From Thermoplasmatota archaeon (GTDB taxonomy: Archaea > Thermoplasmatota > Thermoplasmata > Thermoplasmatales > Thermoplasmataceae), in NCBI GenBank assembly GCA_023484805.1, contig JAMDAM010000021.1, forward strand, positions 30,131 through 94,130: a stretch of 64,000 bases of DNA, given 5' to 3'. The notes below the pieces were generated by a model. The model saw only the letters and a program-made list of their open reading frames with translations, had not been told where the DNA came from and ran no database searches. Position numbers and translations under genes: made by a program. Shown here piece by piece: positions 1-10,391 of this stretch (position 1 is the stretch's first letter; every line of letters starts with the position of its first letter).

Positions 1-1
1 T

Positions 2-388
2 CACCAGCTCCTCAGCAGTCTTGGTGAAATTAATAATTCCGGGATGGAGACGCATAATGAGCCGACCATGACAAACCTGTCATATGTGTCGTTTCTTTAC
101 AGGACCTGTAACCAGGCCGCCACAAGCAAGGCACTTTCTGCAATCCTGCCCTGCTCAATCACCTATTACGAGATCGGGAACAGGTACAGGAAAACGGCAC
201 ATGCCAAGTACATGCCATGGTTCAGCTACTACGGGTCAACTGAGCAGAAGAGTTACATTGAGGACCTCATTGCCGTGTATGACGGGCTGGATTATCACGA
301 CCTGGGAGACGAGAGAACTTTCAGGCTGGCCGCAAATTATGAGCTGAGATTCTGGGAAATGTCGCTCAGGGGAGAGAGCTGGATCTGA
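2..388 (+). CDS. TenA/thiaminase-II-like protein, C-terminal part (5' truncated by window edge)
   Basis: Frame is open to the window start (HQLLSSLGEINNSGMETHN...). The pattern FLYRTCNQAATSKALSAILPCSITYYEIG resembles the TenA 'L..LLPC...Y.EIG' motif. Confidence 0.65.
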   Translation, partial: HQLLSSLGEINNSGMETHNEPTMTNLSYVSFLYRTCNQAATSKALSAILPCSITYYEIGNRYRKTAHAKYMPWFSYYGSTEQKSYIEDLIAVYDGLDYHDLGDERTFRLAANYELRFWEMSLRGESWI

Positions 389-1544
389 GGCTCCGGTCGT
401 AACCCGCACCGGACACTATTACAATTATCCCGGCGGTTACCGCAACCGCAAAGGCATAAATGTATGCATACGCGGGGCTTATGAAATACAGGGCACCCAT
501 CACCAGGTTGGCCAAGAACAATCCTGCGCTTCGCGACGCCGAAAGCCACCCCATGCCCTTTCCGACACTCTGCGAAACCTTGGATATTATCGTTGGCTCG
601 AATATTTCCGTGAACCCGCTTCCGATGCCTATTATCATCACGGATGCATAATAAACCACAGTCTGCATGTGATCAAGTATGGTGATGGCGAACAGCAGCG
701 CCCCGATTCCTGCCAGTATATAGCCGAGCAGGCCCAGGGGGAGAATTTCCAGCCTGAACCTGAACCTTGACATGACGAATCCCGTGGCAGCGGAAACCGC
801 CAGGAAGACAGTATAGGTGAACGCTCCGAGAGCGAAGCTTCCAGTTGCCGTAGCCACGGTCAGGATAGGAAAACCCATGCTGTAGTAGCTGAAGCCAAAG
901 AGTGCGGAGGCAAATATGACCCCTCTGAACGCGCGACCATCCCTCACCGCCTTTGTTTCCTGGCCAGCAGCCACAGCCGGCTTCGTTTTCACGGCTGCTA
1001 TGAGCAGGGTGGATATTATCAGGGGTGCCGCCGTGACCAGGAAGATTATCCTGAACTGGTATCCGAGAGATATCATGGCGATGAACACCACCGTTGCGAT
1101 GAGTCCGCCACCAACATCAAGACCGTGCAGAAGACCGTATGCCCTGGACCTGTTCTCCCTGCTGACTGATTCGCTCATCATGGTTCTCCTTGCGGGAGAC
1201 CTGAAATTCCTTGCCCACCAACCCCCTGCGAAAGTTCCGATCGCCACAGGTACTGTTGTGGCAAATCCCGTGAAGGAGAGGATGGGTATGAGCGAGTTTC
1301 CCAGAATGGCAATCCTCTTGCTTCCGAACCTTGCACTGAGCCTGCCTCCGAAAAAGGAGAAGAGGGATCCAACTCCATAGTTCAGAGCTTCTGCGAGGCC
1401 GTAAATATAAACCGGAGCGCCTAGGGCCACGACAAGGAAGAGCGGAAGTCCAACTATGACCGCCTGGTATCCAAGGTCAGCAAAGAATGCTGAGAATGCA
1501 ATCAACAGTACGCTTCCGGTCAGGGTGGACCTTGATCTTGGCAC
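366..1544 (-). CDS. Major facilitator superfamily transporter
   Basis: 392-aa polytopic hydrophobic protein with MFS-like loop motifs (GGRLSARFGSKRIAILGN). Confidence 0.75.
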   Translation of the reverse strand: MPRSRSTLTGSVLLIAFSAFFADLGYQAVIVGLPLFLVVALGAPVYIYGLAEALNYGVGSLFSFFGGRLSARFGSKRIAILGNSLIPILSFTGFATTVPVAIGTFAGGWWARNFRSPARRTMMSESVSRENRSRAYGLLHGLDVGGGLIATVVFIAMISLGYQFRIIFLVTAAPLIISTLLIAAVKTKPAVAAGQETKAVRDGRAFRGVIFASALFGFSYYSMGFPILTVATATGSFALGAFTYTVFLAVSAATGFVMSRFRFRLEILPLGLLGYILAGIGALLFAITILDHMQTVVYYASVMIIGIGSGFTEIFEPTIISKVSQSVGKGMGWLSASRSAGLFLANLVMGALYFISPAYAYIYAFAVAVTAGIIVIVSGAGYDRSLRSSSLP

Positions 1545-1688
1545 TGGCGAATGAAACCGGTGTCCACTAATAATATTTGCTCTGGGATTGCAACACTCTC
1601 CCTCTCATTCCTGGCATAGAAACATCATCAGACAGGCAGGATGGAGTCGCAATCATTTGATATATATAGAATCTGGGTATCTCTGTAT

Positions 1689-3029
1689 ATGGACCCAATC
1701 ATCAGTGACATATACGCCTATTCGACTGATCTAAGAGGCTCTGGGCTGGATTCCCAGAGAACGGACGAGATAAAGAAGAGGATAGCGGATTCCATCTTCG
1801 TGGCTTATGCTGCATCCAGATCGGAACCCGTTTCCATAGAACGGAACGCACTTCTCCCGTCCAGGGGAAAATACAATTCCACCATATTTTTCACCAGTGA
1901 TAAGGCCTCTTCAGAAATTGCCACCTTCATAAATGGTTCAATGACAAGGTATCTTGACTACAGCGATACCTACCTTTCAAAGGAGGCTCTGCATCCATCC
2001 GACAATATTCCACCGATCCTAGCCATGGCTGAGCCGTTCGAATCCCAGGGCAGCGACATCATCAAGGCGATTGACGTTGCCTACGAGGTGGTGGGAGCCC
2101 TTTCAGATGCCGTGTCCATCAGGGACAGGGGGTGGGATCATGTTACATATATATCCATTTCTTCATCAGCTGGCCTCGGGAACCTGCTCGAAATGAATGA
2201 GGAACGCTTTGAGAACCTGATGAGCCTCGGACTGAACAACAACATAAGCATGAGGCAGACAAGGGCCGGGGAGCTGAGCATGTGGAAAGGGTGCACGGCT
2301 GCTGACGCAACGAGGAACAGTGTCTTTGCTGCCAGCCTTGCCCTAAATGGTTTCACGGGACCATCTCCTGTATTCGTGGGAGAGATGGGTTTTGTGAAGC
2401 AGGTATCGGGACCGCTCAACCTTGGGCTTGGAAAGAAGCGCGTTCTAAGAACCATGATAAAGAACTATCCCGTTGAGTATCACGCAATGAGCGCAGTTGA
2501 AGCGGCTCTGAAGATTCATGAAAAACTGAACGGCGGGATCAGGAAGATTTCAGTGGAAACCTTCGAGGTGGCAAACAAGATCATCATCAAGGATCCTGAG
2601 AAACTCAGGCCCAAGACGAAGGAGACTGCGGATCACAGCATGCCTTATCTCGTTGCCTACTCCCTGGTGTATGGCGAGCCGACACCTGACTCATATTCCA
2701 CCCATTACCTTGAGGATCCAAAGATTCTTGCAGCAATAGACAAGATGTCGTTCACAGTTACGGACAGGTTCAACCGCATGTATCCTGAATTCCTTCCTGT
2801 TAAAATTACCGTGGAAACCGACAAACAGACATTCACCGAAGAACTCGACGTCCCGAAGGGACACCACAGGAAGCCATATTCCTGGGATGACCTCATAACT
2901 AAGGGAAAGAAAGTGATGAGCGAGCGGAGCGCAATGGAGATTGCCAATATAGCGAAGCGCTTCGACAGAAGCGACATGGCGGAACTGCTGGAGGTTGTCA
3001 GGAATGTCCGTGATGAGAGACAACATTAA
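1689..3029 (+). CDS. prpD: MmgE/PrpD family protein (2-methylcitrate dehydratase-like)
   Basis: PrpD-like sequence (FINGSMTRYLDYSDTYL, HPSDNIPPILAMAE, KNYPVEYHAMSAVEAAL); directly upstream of prpB. The ORF extends to 1641; the internal Met at 1689 is a plausible start. Confidence 0.85.
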   Translation: MDPIISDIYAYSTDLRGSGLDSQRTDEIKKRIADSIFVAYAASRSEPVSIERNALLPSRGKYNSTIFFTSDKASSEIATFINGSMTRYLDYSDTYLSKEALHPSDNIPPILAMAEPFESQGSDIIKAIDVAYEVVGALSDAVSIRDRGWDHVTYISISSSAGLGNLLEMNEERFENLMSLGLNNNISMRQTRAGELSMWKGCTAADATRNSVFAASLALNGFTGPSPVFVGEMGFVKQVSGPLNLGLGKKRVLRTMIKNYPVEYHAMSAVEAALKIHEKLNGGIRKISVETFEVANKIIIKDPEKLRPKTKETADHSMPYLVAYSLVYGEPTPDSYSTHYLEDPKILAAIDKMSFTVTDRFNRMYPEFLPVKITVETDKQTFTEELDVPKGHHRKPYSWDDLITKGKKVMSERSAMEIANIAKRFDRSDMAELLEVVRNVRDERQH

Positions 3030-3906
3030 CCTCGGTCCCCGGAACCTGAGAGAACAGATGCGAAAAGGATTCGTAGCTTCTGCGGGAGTGTTTAACGGCA
3101 TATCTGCCATCATAGCACAAAGGAGCGGATTCCGGTCGACTTACCTTTCCGGGTCGGGGGTAGCCGGTGCCATGGGGTTTCCTGATCTTTCAGTCACTAC
3201 TCTGACCGAGGTTGCAGATGAAGCGGCAAGGATCACCGCCGTGACAGAAGTGCCACTGATCGTGGATGTGGATACCGGGTTCGGGGAAGCAATAAATGTT
3301 ACACGCACCATCAGGGAAATGGAACGTGCAGGCGTCTCTGCAGTACATATGGAGGACCAGGTGCTGCCGAAGAAGTGCGGGCAACTGAACGGAAAGCGTA
3401 TCGTCGGCACGGATGAGATGATAAGCAAGATCAGGGCGGCAGTCGATGCACGGAAAAACCCTGACTTTGTCATAATAGCCAGGACAGACGCAAGGTCAGT
3501 CAACGGGCTGGATGATGCAATCGATAGGGCGAATGCATATTTTGAAGCTGGTTCAGACGTTGTTTTTACCGAAGCCCTCGAAACCAGGGAGGAGTTCAGG
3601 ACATTTGCCAGAAGGGCAAAGGGGCCGCTGATGGCAAACATGACGGAATTCGGTAAGAGTCCACTTCTGTCCGTGGATGAACTGAAGGAGGCTGGATACC
3701 GTATGGTAATCTTTCCACTCACCGCATTCCGGGCGTTCCTCAAGACGGCAGCGGAAACCTATGCTGACCTTTTCAGGAATGGCACTCAGAGAGATTTTAT
3801 GGACAGGATTATGACGCGGGAGGACTTTTACAGCATAATAGGATATGACAATTATGAGAGGGAGGACAGGGAACTGGCCGGCAGGACAAGGAAATCGCAG
3901 CGCTGA
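3004..3906 (+). CDS. prpB: Methylisocitrate lyase / isocitrate lyase-PEP mutase family
   Basis: VPLIVDVDTGFGEAINVTRTIREMERAGVSAVHMEDQVLPKKCGQLNGK is characteristic of PrpB. Confidence 0.88.
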   Translation: MSVMRDNINLGPRNLREQMRKGFVASAGVFNGISAIIAQRSGFRSTYLSGSGVAGAMGFPDLSVTTLTEVADEAARITAVTEVPLIVDVDTGFGEAINVTRTIREMERAGVSAVHMEDQVLPKKCGQLNGKRIVGTDEMISKIRAAVDARKNPDFVIIARTDARSVNGLDDAIDRANAYFEAGSDVVFTEALETREEFRTFARRAKGPLMANMTEFGKSPLLSVDELKEAGYRMVIFPLTAFRAFLKTAAETYADLFRNGTQRDFMDRIMTREDFYSIIGYDNYEREDRELAGRTRKSQR

Positions 3907-4019
3907 AATAAATGCCATGATTCAAGGAATGGTGGTATGGAAGGCGGTTTTGCTGCCTCTGGAATATCTGGTCAATGAGAATACGTGATCAGGAAAATTA
4001 ATTACTGGAAATAACCTTG

Positions 4020-4382
4020 TCAGATCACGTTGATCTTTATCTTCTGTGCGCTCTGGTTGTATGCAGAGTAATCATCCATCCCGAAGGGATATCCGACAAT
4101 TATGTGTATTGGCCCGCTGTTCTGGAACATGTGAACATCGGCATCTGAGGGAAGCGTGACTCCCGATGGATGGGAATGAACGCTACCGACTATCGAGAAA
4201 TCAATTGGCTTGTTATAGGTCTGGAAAATTGTGTGCCTGTCACCCTGTATGGTTCCCGGAAGAATGGAAATTTCATAGATTATATTTTTCTCTGCCCGGA
4301 GATAGGCGCCGAATTCTTTCGGCATAGAATCCTTGGACGCCTCCATTATCATGCGCAGGGTTCTCTTCCTAATTGACCACAA
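4020..4382 (-). CDS. JAMM/MPN+ domain metalloprotease-like protein
   Basis: Complete JAMM signature HSHPSGVTLPSDAD (HxH-x10-D) with an upstream Glu (PKEFGAYL). Confidence 0.8.
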   Translation of the reverse strand: MWSIRKRTLRMIMEASKDSMPKEFGAYLRAEKNIIYEISILPGTIQGDRHTIFQTYNKPIDFSIVGSVHSHPSGVTLPSDADVHMFQNSGPIHIIVGYPFGMDDYSAYNQSAQKIKINVI

Positions 4383-5187
4383 GTTTAATCAGCTTCTCCC
4401 TCAGTTTTTCGTAAAATGTGCCCTTAAGCGATACAAACCTTGCCTTGTCCTTTGATACGGAAATCTCGACTGTATCGCCAACGCTGAGAGGTATCTGGAC
4501 CTGCCCGTCAAGGATGAGAAGGCCGTCCTGCTCCTTCCCCATCTGTTTAACCGTGATGGTTTCACCGGAAGGCACAATTATTGGCCTAGTTCTGGAACCG
4601 AATGGAGCGAGATATGAAATTACCATGGCACTCAAGGCAGGCAGCAGAATCGGTCCCCCGGCACTGAATGAATAGGAGGTTGACCCCATGGGGGTCGCAA
4701 CTATCACGCCGTCAGCACCGGTGCCCTCTATGAAGTTCTTCCCGATATAGACGTTGAATTTCCTCAGCTTCGCCACCTTTCCGGTATAGATTACAGCTTC
4801 GTTAGTGCATTCCACCTGCTTTACTCCATTGAGGAATACGTCAAGTTTCATGCTCTCGTTGATCTTGTATTCACCGCGAATTATCTGGTAAATGGATCGC
4901 TCAATCTCCCCTATCTCAATCTCTGTCAGGAAGCCGAGCCCGCCCATGTTGATTCCCAGTATTGCCCCCTTTGCCATCTGGAGGGCACGCAGGGCGGTTC
5001 CGTCACCGCCTATGGTTATTATGATGTCTGCGGAGATATCACCCATCTCCTTTCCGGGCTTTCCGAGCAGTTCTGCGGTGTCCCTGTCAAATTCCACTTC
5101 CCAGTCCCCTGGAAATATCTCAATTATCCTTCTCACTATGTTTGCGCACCTGTTGCAGTCTCTTCGAATGACAAATGCTATTTTCAA
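4369..5187 (-). CDS. nadK: NAD kinase
   Basis: IITIGGDGTALRALQM (GGDG), GINMGGLGFLTE, TGADGVIVATPMGSTSYSFSAGGPI. Confidence 0.92.
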   Translation of the reverse strand: MKIAFVIRRDCNRCANIVRRIIEIFPGDWEVEFDRDTAELLGKPGKEMGDISADIIITIGGDGTALRALQMAKGAILGINMGGLGFLTEIEIGEIERSIYQIIRGEYKINESMKLDVFLNGVKQVECTNEAVIYTGKVAKLRKFNVYIGKNFIEGTGADGVIVATPMGSTSYSFSAGGPILLPALSAMVISYLAPFGSRTRPIIVPSGETITVKQMGKEQDGLLILDGQVQIPLSVGDTVEISVSKDKARFVSLKGTFYEKLREKLIKLVVN

Positions 5188-5954
5188 AGAACCACCTTCA
5201 TAAGTTCAGCGTTTGAAAATGCCATCACGTTCTTTCTCTTCCGTACGTCAAGATCCATGTCAAACTCGCTTCCGTCTCTCTCAGTGACTGTGCCGCCTGC
5301 CTCCCTGACTATGGCAATTCCGGCAGCCACATCAATGTTTCTCAGAAGGTTGTTGCTTCCAAGATATGCCACCATATCGATTCCACCCGAGGCCAGTGTG
5401 GCGAGTTCCAGGGATGCACAGCCAAGGGTCCTTATCTTTGTGGCATGTCGCATAAGTTTCTTGGCCAGAGGATCTGACGCATAGTCAGCGCTCAATGAAA
5501 AATACCCTCTCGACTCGCTGGAAGTCCTGATCCTTTTATTCAGCCTGAAGGCACCCCTGCCCCTGTCCGAGTAGAAGTATTCACCGTTGGAGAGATTCAT
5601 TACGAATCCTTTCTCGCTATCCCCGATGGTCTTGCCCGCAACTGCGATGGATATGGAATACATGGGTATCCCCGCATGTGCGTTGAAGGTGCCGTCTATT
5701 GGATCCACCACAAGGTTCTGGCTATATTTCCTGTCAATAAATCCAGCTTCCTCGCTGACAACATTGTATGGAAGATCATTCTCGTAAACAGTTTTCAGGA
5801 ATATGTCCTCGCTCGCCTTGTCAATGTATCTCGTCGGGGTCCCGTCCGCACCCATTCCCGTTATCTCCATCTTTGATGAAGCCGATTCTATCTCCTCTAT
5901 CTTTTCCATAATTTCTATTCCTGCGCCTATGAATATCTCAAAAATCCTGTCCAT
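5184..5954 (-). CDS. Inositol monophosphatase / FBPase family protein
   Basis: VSEEAG, VVDPIDGTFNAHAGIPMYSISIAV, LGCASLELATLASGGIDMVAYLG; 4-nt overlap with nadK. Confidence 0.88.
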   Translation of the reverse strand: MDRIFEIFIGAGIEIMEKIEEIESASSKMEITGMGADGTPTRYIDKASEDIFLKTVYENDLPYNVVSEEAGFIDRKYSQNLVVDPIDGTFNAHAGIPMYSISIAVAGKTIGDSEKGFVMNLSNGEYFYSDRGRGAFRLNKRIRTSSESRGYFSLSADYASDPLAKKLMRHATKIRTLGCASLELATLASGGIDMVAYLGSNNLLRNIDVAAGIAIVREAGGTVTERDGSEFDMDLDVRKRKNVMAFSNAELMKVVL

Positions 5955-6034
5955 TGATGTGAACCAATCAGCGTAAAATGATATATAATAGTGTCTAAAT
6001 GGAAAAAGTTATGGGACTAAACTGCACCTTAAGA

Positions 6035-6856
6035 CTAATCGGCGGCTGCCATGCTGTCAAGCAGGACGTTAAGCCTCTGTGGTATCCTCTTGAGCGCATA
6101 GTTGAGGACGTCGATTGCCTTCAATGACCCGTCAGTCTCAAACTTGAAGATGAACCTGGTGTCATCCTCCACGATCTTCACGTTTTCCAGTTCAAAAAGC
6201 TCTGAAAGCTTGCGGCACGGAGAATCGTCAGTGAAGACTATTTCCTTGTCGTTTTCCCTAAAAACAGAATCAGGACACGCTGCCTTGAACTCCTCCCATC
6301 TTTCGAACTCTGCTTTCTTCACGGTGAATTCCCGGTGATACTTGTAAGATACGCCGGATGTTGCCTGCCATTTGGCGTGATCCTTTCCCCTTCCGAGGAT
6401 TGCCTCTGCGCTGACTATCATGGCCTGGCTCTTGCCAAGTTTGACTATGGGTATGTCGGGGTCAGCGGGCTTGAGATCAGGGTTACCAATGGGCTGAATA
6501 TCGCCGGAAGTGACGGTAGCAGGGCCGTTCCTATTTATTGAATATGTCATTGTGCACAGGGAACAACCCCTTCCGCCGCACGAGCATTCGTCCCTGAAGT
6601 TCATCGTGAGATCTGATATAAGAGGAACCAGCGATAATCTGTGTGCAACAATCTCATCAAAGAGGGGGAGCGAGGAATCGTAAACATTCCCATCTACATC
6701 CCTGATCTGCCCGTGATGGAACGTGACCTTTTCAATGGCCAGTTTGGGAATATCGTTGATCAAGGTACGCCTGAGAGAATTGGCTATGGATGGCGTTATA
6801 TCTGAAATAGAGAACCTGGCAAAATTGTCTTTTAATTCAATAATCTTAAGCGGCAT
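6035..6856 (-). CDS. rpoD: DNA-directed RNA polymerase subunit D (Rpo3)
   Basis: [30 protein letters not shown]; Cys-rich [12 protein letters not shown] insert; follows rps11. Confidence 0.95.
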   Translation of the reverse strand: MPLKIIELKDNFARFSISDITPSIANSLRRTLINDIPKLAIEKVTFHHGQIRDVDGNVYDSSLPLFDEIVAHRLSLVPLISDLTMNFRDECSCGGRGCSLCTMTYSINRNGPATVTSGDIQPIGNPDLKPADPDIPIVKLGKSQAMIVSAEAILGRGKDHAKWQATSGVSYKYHREFTVKKAEFERWEEFKAACPDSVFRENDKEIVFTDDSPCRKLSELFELENVKIVEDDTRFIFKFETDGSLKAIDVLNYALKRIPQRLNVLLDSMAAAD

Positions 6857-6861
6857 GAAAA

Positions 6862-7245
6862 TCAGACTCTCCTGCCCCTTTTTCCTCCCTTCTTCTTTGT
6901 TCCGTCATGTGGAACCGGAGTAACTTCCTCGATTCTGAGAATTCTGAAACCTGCTCTTGAAAGCGCCCTGATTGCGGACTGTGCACCCGGACCAGGTATC
7001 TTGGACTTGTTGCCACCAGGCGCCCTAACCTTTATGATGAGTTCAGTAACCTCTTTCTCCCTCAGCTTTTCTGCCACCAGATCAGCGGCTTTCATTGCAG
7101 CATATGGACTCGATTCGTCCCTGTCATTCTTCACGACCATTCCGCCGGTAGCCTTAGCAAGGGTCTCAGCCCCCGTAGTATCTGTCACAAGTATGATGGT
7201 ATTGTTCTGGGATGCGAATATATGGGCCACTCCTGTTTTATTCAT
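6862..7245 (-). CDS. rps11: 30S ribosomal protein S11
   Basis: [47 protein letters not shown]...[23 protein letters not shown]. Confidence 0.97.
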   Translation of the reverse strand: MNKTGVAHIFASQNNTIILVTDTTGAETLAKATGGMVVKNDRDESSPYAAMKAADLVAEKLREKEVTELIIKVRAPGGNKSKIPGPGAQSAIRALSRAGFRILRIEEVTPVPHDGTKKKGGKRGRRV

Positions 7246-7853
7246 TGTTTTTCACTTTCCTCTTCAGCCGGCTCTGCTTCTTCAGCCGGAGCTTCCTTCT
7301 CAGGTTGATCCTCATGGGTTTCGGTTCCAAGTATGCTCTGCCTTATGGGATGAAGATCGTCAAGAAGTGGTGAACCAACAGAGTAACCAATGGATTCTTC
7401 CTCGGAGCCCTCAACAAGTATTCCGGGTATGGTGACACGCCTACCGTTAAGGAATATGTGACCATGGGTGATAAGCTGCCTGGCCTGTTTCGGACTTCTG
7501 GCCAGGTTCTTCTTGACCACGAGTGTCTGGAACCTTCTCTCAAGTATGCTTTCAACATTAAGTGAGAGAACGTCATCAAGAGATGCGTTGTTCCCGAGAA
7601 TGCTGTACCTGTTAAGTCTCCGTATCATAAGCTGGAACTGCTTCATGGCCATCTCGTCGCTATATCTTATCTTGGCCTGCAGATACCTTGCCTGAGCCCT
7701 GAATGACTCCAGAACTGACTGGGTCCTCCACAGTTCCCTCTTATTCTTGAGACCGTACTTCTTTACTACTTCCTTTTCCTCGTCTATCCTTGTTTTTTCC
7801 CACGGATGTCTTGGAGCGGAATATTTCTTATGCGGAAATTTAGGATCACCCAT
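7242..7853 (-). CDS. rps4: 30S ribosomal protein S4
   Basis: S4 motif [40 protein letters not shown]; acidic Glu-rich C-terminal tail. Confidence 0.96.
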   Translation of the reverse strand: MGDPKFPHKKYSAPRHPWEKTRIDEEKEVVKKYGLKNKRELWRTQSVLESFRAQARYLQAKIRYSDEMAMKQFQLMIRRLNRYSILGNNASLDDVLSLNVESILERRFQTLVVKKNLARSPKQARQLITHGHIFLNGRRVTIPGILVEGSEEESIGYSVGSPLLDDLHPIRQSILGTETHEDQPEKEAPAEEAEPAEEESEKQ

Positions 7854-7864
7854 TCATATTCACC

Positions 7865-8347
7865 TTACTGTTGTGGACCTTCCTTGCTCTTTACGACCCC
7901 AATGGCCAGTCCCCTTCTTCCATTGGATCTTGTTCTCTGCCCTCTTACCTTGTGCCCCTTCTCGTGCCTTACACCCTTGTAAGAACGCATTTTCTTCATT
8001 GCGTTTATATCGTCCTGTATTTGTATCTCAAGATCGTTTGATACCAGATTGAGATTCTTTCCGGAAACAATCTCGCGCCTGTGGTTAAGCGCCCACTCGG
8101 GAATGTCGTCATACTCCTTCTCCTCAACATATTCCCTTAATTTTTCTATCTGATCTTCGGAAAGATCGCCGATACGCTTATCCTTCGGAAGATCCAGTGC
8201 ATTGACTATGATGCTAGCCAGTCTGTGGCCGATTCCCTTCAGGTCTGAGAGAGCAAGGTATACAGGTCTCTCGCCGTCAAGGTCACGGTTGGCTATCCTT
8301 ACTATGTACAGGAAACTTTCCTGGTTTGTTTTTTCAGTATCACTCAT
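7865..8347 (-). CDS. rps13: 30S ribosomal protein S13
   Basis: YLALSDLKGIGHRLASIIVNALDL...GVRHEKGHKVRGQRTRSNGRRG. Confidence 0.97.
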   Translation of the reverse strand: MSDTEKTNQESFLYIVRIANRDLDGERPVYLALSDLKGIGHRLASIIVNALDLPKDKRIGDLSEDQIEKLREYVEEKEYDDIPEWALNHRREIVSGKNLNLVSNDLEIQIQDDINAMKKMRSYKGVRHEKGHKVRGQRTRSNGRRGLAIGVVKSKEGPQQ

Positions 8348-8498
8348 TTAATCAGCCTTCACTTTCTAAATTCCATTTCAATTGCCTTGCACACAAACCT
8401 GGCTCAAGTCAAGCCAGAAGAATTGTCTGTTCAGCATTCGGTGTGTACAGCTGATTTAAATAATATTATTAAACATTTCTAAGAGGAGTTGCGGTTTT

Positions 8499-8798
8499 TC
8501 ATTCCAGCAGTGTGAAGAGGCGATGGTCATCTCCCCCGTCGAATATGCCCAGCCTTATTCCACTGTCTATCCAGCCGTATGAATAATTCAGTGCAGCAAA
8601 GGCATTGATATAATCTCCCCGGTCATAGAAATGCTTTGCGTCCGAGTAATAGCTGGTTATCATCTCCATAAAATTTGCGGCGATGCGCCCTGCGAAAGAA
8701 TTGCCGGGAGAGGCAGTACGCAGCTTGGATATGGCATCCTCCTCTATACCGATATACTTCTCAACTCGCGACTTAAGTTCTTCTGAATCTGCGGTCAT
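8499..8798 (-). CDS. DUF357-like small protein
   Basis: ADAKHFYDRGDYINAFAALNYSYGWIDSGIRLGIF-type helix pattern resembles the archaeal DUF357 family. Confidence 0.6.
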   Translation of the reverse strand: MTADSEELKSRVEKYIGIEEDAISKLRTASPGNSFAGRIAANFMEMITSYYSDAKHFYDRGDYINAFAALNYSYGWIDSGIRLGIFDGGDDHRLFTLLE

Positions 8799-9127
8799 CT
8801 GAACTTGCTGTAATCAAATACAAGATCTATGAGCTTCTGCTCCATCTTGTCCCCGATAATGCCTTCCTCGTGCTTCTTAATTATGAAATCCTTGGCTTCC
8901 TTTGAACCAGTTTTGGATGCGATTGAATAGATGCTTCCCCTAATCGCTCCACGGATGCTGTCCGGAAGGTCTTCAACTATCTTTCCAAGCATGAAATTGA
9001 ATTCTTCGGTCTTTCGCATATCAAGTTTTTTTACTCTCTTCGGCCTTGCCTTGCCAGAGGTATCATCCCTATAATTCCTGTTCTTTATACTGTTTTTTTT
9101 ATTGTAACTATTTCTGTTCCTAAACAT
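8795..9127 (-). CDS. Conserved-looking hypothetical protein with basic Asn/Arg/Lys-rich N-terminus
   Basis: 110-aa ORF overlapping the DUF357 gene by 4 nt in the same operon direction. Confidence 0.5.
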   Translation of the reverse strand: MFRNRNSYNKKNSIKNRNYRDDTSGKARPKRVKKLDMRKTEEFNFMLGKIVEDLPDSIRGAIRGSIYSIASKTGSKEAKDFIIKKHEEGIIGDKMEQKLIDLVFDYSKFR

Positions 9128-9200
9128 CTGCCTTCGTAATAACCCTTTATTATATTTATACTTACGTCGAAATTACACACATGACTATCATCAGTTAATT

Positions 9201-10178
9201 TTACTTCTGATTTATTCTCAGTGTCGTGCTTACGTGGTAATAGTTTGGTGCAACCGACTTGACGATGTGTGTGTCAACAATCTCTGCGGAAAAAGAGTAC
9301 CTCGCGATGCACCTCATAAGTTCTACTGCAATGGCATCGAGCCGGTCAGTCGAAACAAGATGGTGCATTATTATAAGACCGCCTGGACTGATTAGGCTTA
9401 GGGCCTTTACGAAGAATCTGGTAGACTGAAAATTCCCCATTATGACAATGTCATACAGAATTTGGGATGAAAACGTCCGTGAGTCCCCCCTGAAAATCCT
9501 GATGGTTCCTTCCACCTTATTCGCTTCTGCGCTTTTTTTAAGGAAATCTGCCGAAAGTGGATTGATTTCACAGCACTGCACAAACTCCGGCTTCTGGTAC
9601 TTAGCAATGGGAAGGGAAAAATATCCAATCCCGGAGAACATGTCCAGCACCTTTTTTCCCGACGCGGGAAGTGATTTCATGGACACTCTCTCGTTAACAT
9701 TGCCGGGTGAAAACATAATCCTTGCTGGATCGAAAACGAACCTTATGCCATTTTCCAGATGGGTGACCTCGCCTCCTGGGCCGTAAATCAGCCGCAATGT
9801 CGGTTCCCGCTGGATTCCGCGGATGCCACCATCTATACGATAGACAGACGAAACGCCGATTGACCTTGCATATGCACCGGCTATTTTTCTCTGCGTAGCA
9901 ATGTCACCCTGAAGGGTCAGCAATATAGCGTCACCATACCTTATCCATCTGGAGGGCAGGGATTCTACTGCAATATGGTTTTCAATTGCATATTTTAAGA
10001 CTTCCTGATAGGGTGAAGAATGGATGGATCTTGGAGCAGTATCCGTCCTGGATGGTTTACCTTTCCTTTCTGCGAAAACCCTTTTAACAGGTATGCTACT
10101 CAGCTTTTCCACCTTGCCCCTTTCACAGCTACATGAATGCAAATTCTGACTTAAAACTGGACAGATCACTCTCGGCAA
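9201..10178 (-). CDS. Class I SAM methyltransferase-fold protein, Trm5/TYW2 (Taw2-like) family
   Basis: KKVLDMFSGIGYFSLPIAKYQ, CCEINPLSADFLKKSAEANKV, C-terminal HIVKSVAPNYYHVSTTLRI typical of the family; the GNFQST motif in place of the Trm5 NLP motif suggests the Taw2/TYW2 side. Confidence 0.7.
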   Translation of the reverse strand: MPRVICPVLSQNLHSCSCERGKVEKLSSIPVKRVFAERKGKPSRTDTAPRSIHSSPYQEVLKYAIENHIAVESLPSRWIRYGDAILLTLQGDIATQRKIAGAYARSIGVSSVYRIDGGIRGIQREPTLRLIYGPGGEVTHLENGIRFVFDPARIMFSPGNVNERVSMKSLPASGKKVLDMFSGIGYFSLPIAKYQKPEFVQCCEINPLSADFLKKSAEANKVEGTIRIFRGDSRTFSSQILYDIVIMGNFQSTRFFVKALSLISPGGLIIMHHLVSTDRLDAIAVELMRCIARYSFSAEIVDTHIVKSVAPNYYHVSTTLRINQK

Positions 10179-10391
10179 TAGGTATGGCTAAACTGGATTC
10201 TAGCCTGTACCAACATGCAATCCACCGGTTTCACCTCTTTCTGCCAGCGAATATTCGCCGTATCCATGTTTTATACAAAAAGATTGGTTTCCCATCCTCT
10301 GCTAAACCATGAGTTTCCCCCCTCACAATAGCGGATTATCCATCAAAAAGCAATTAGAGAATTATATTTATAAAAAATGTAGAATATTGTA

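Noticed and set aside
3141-3743. 200-aa - strand ORF
   Set aside because: Antisense to prpB, which is well supported.
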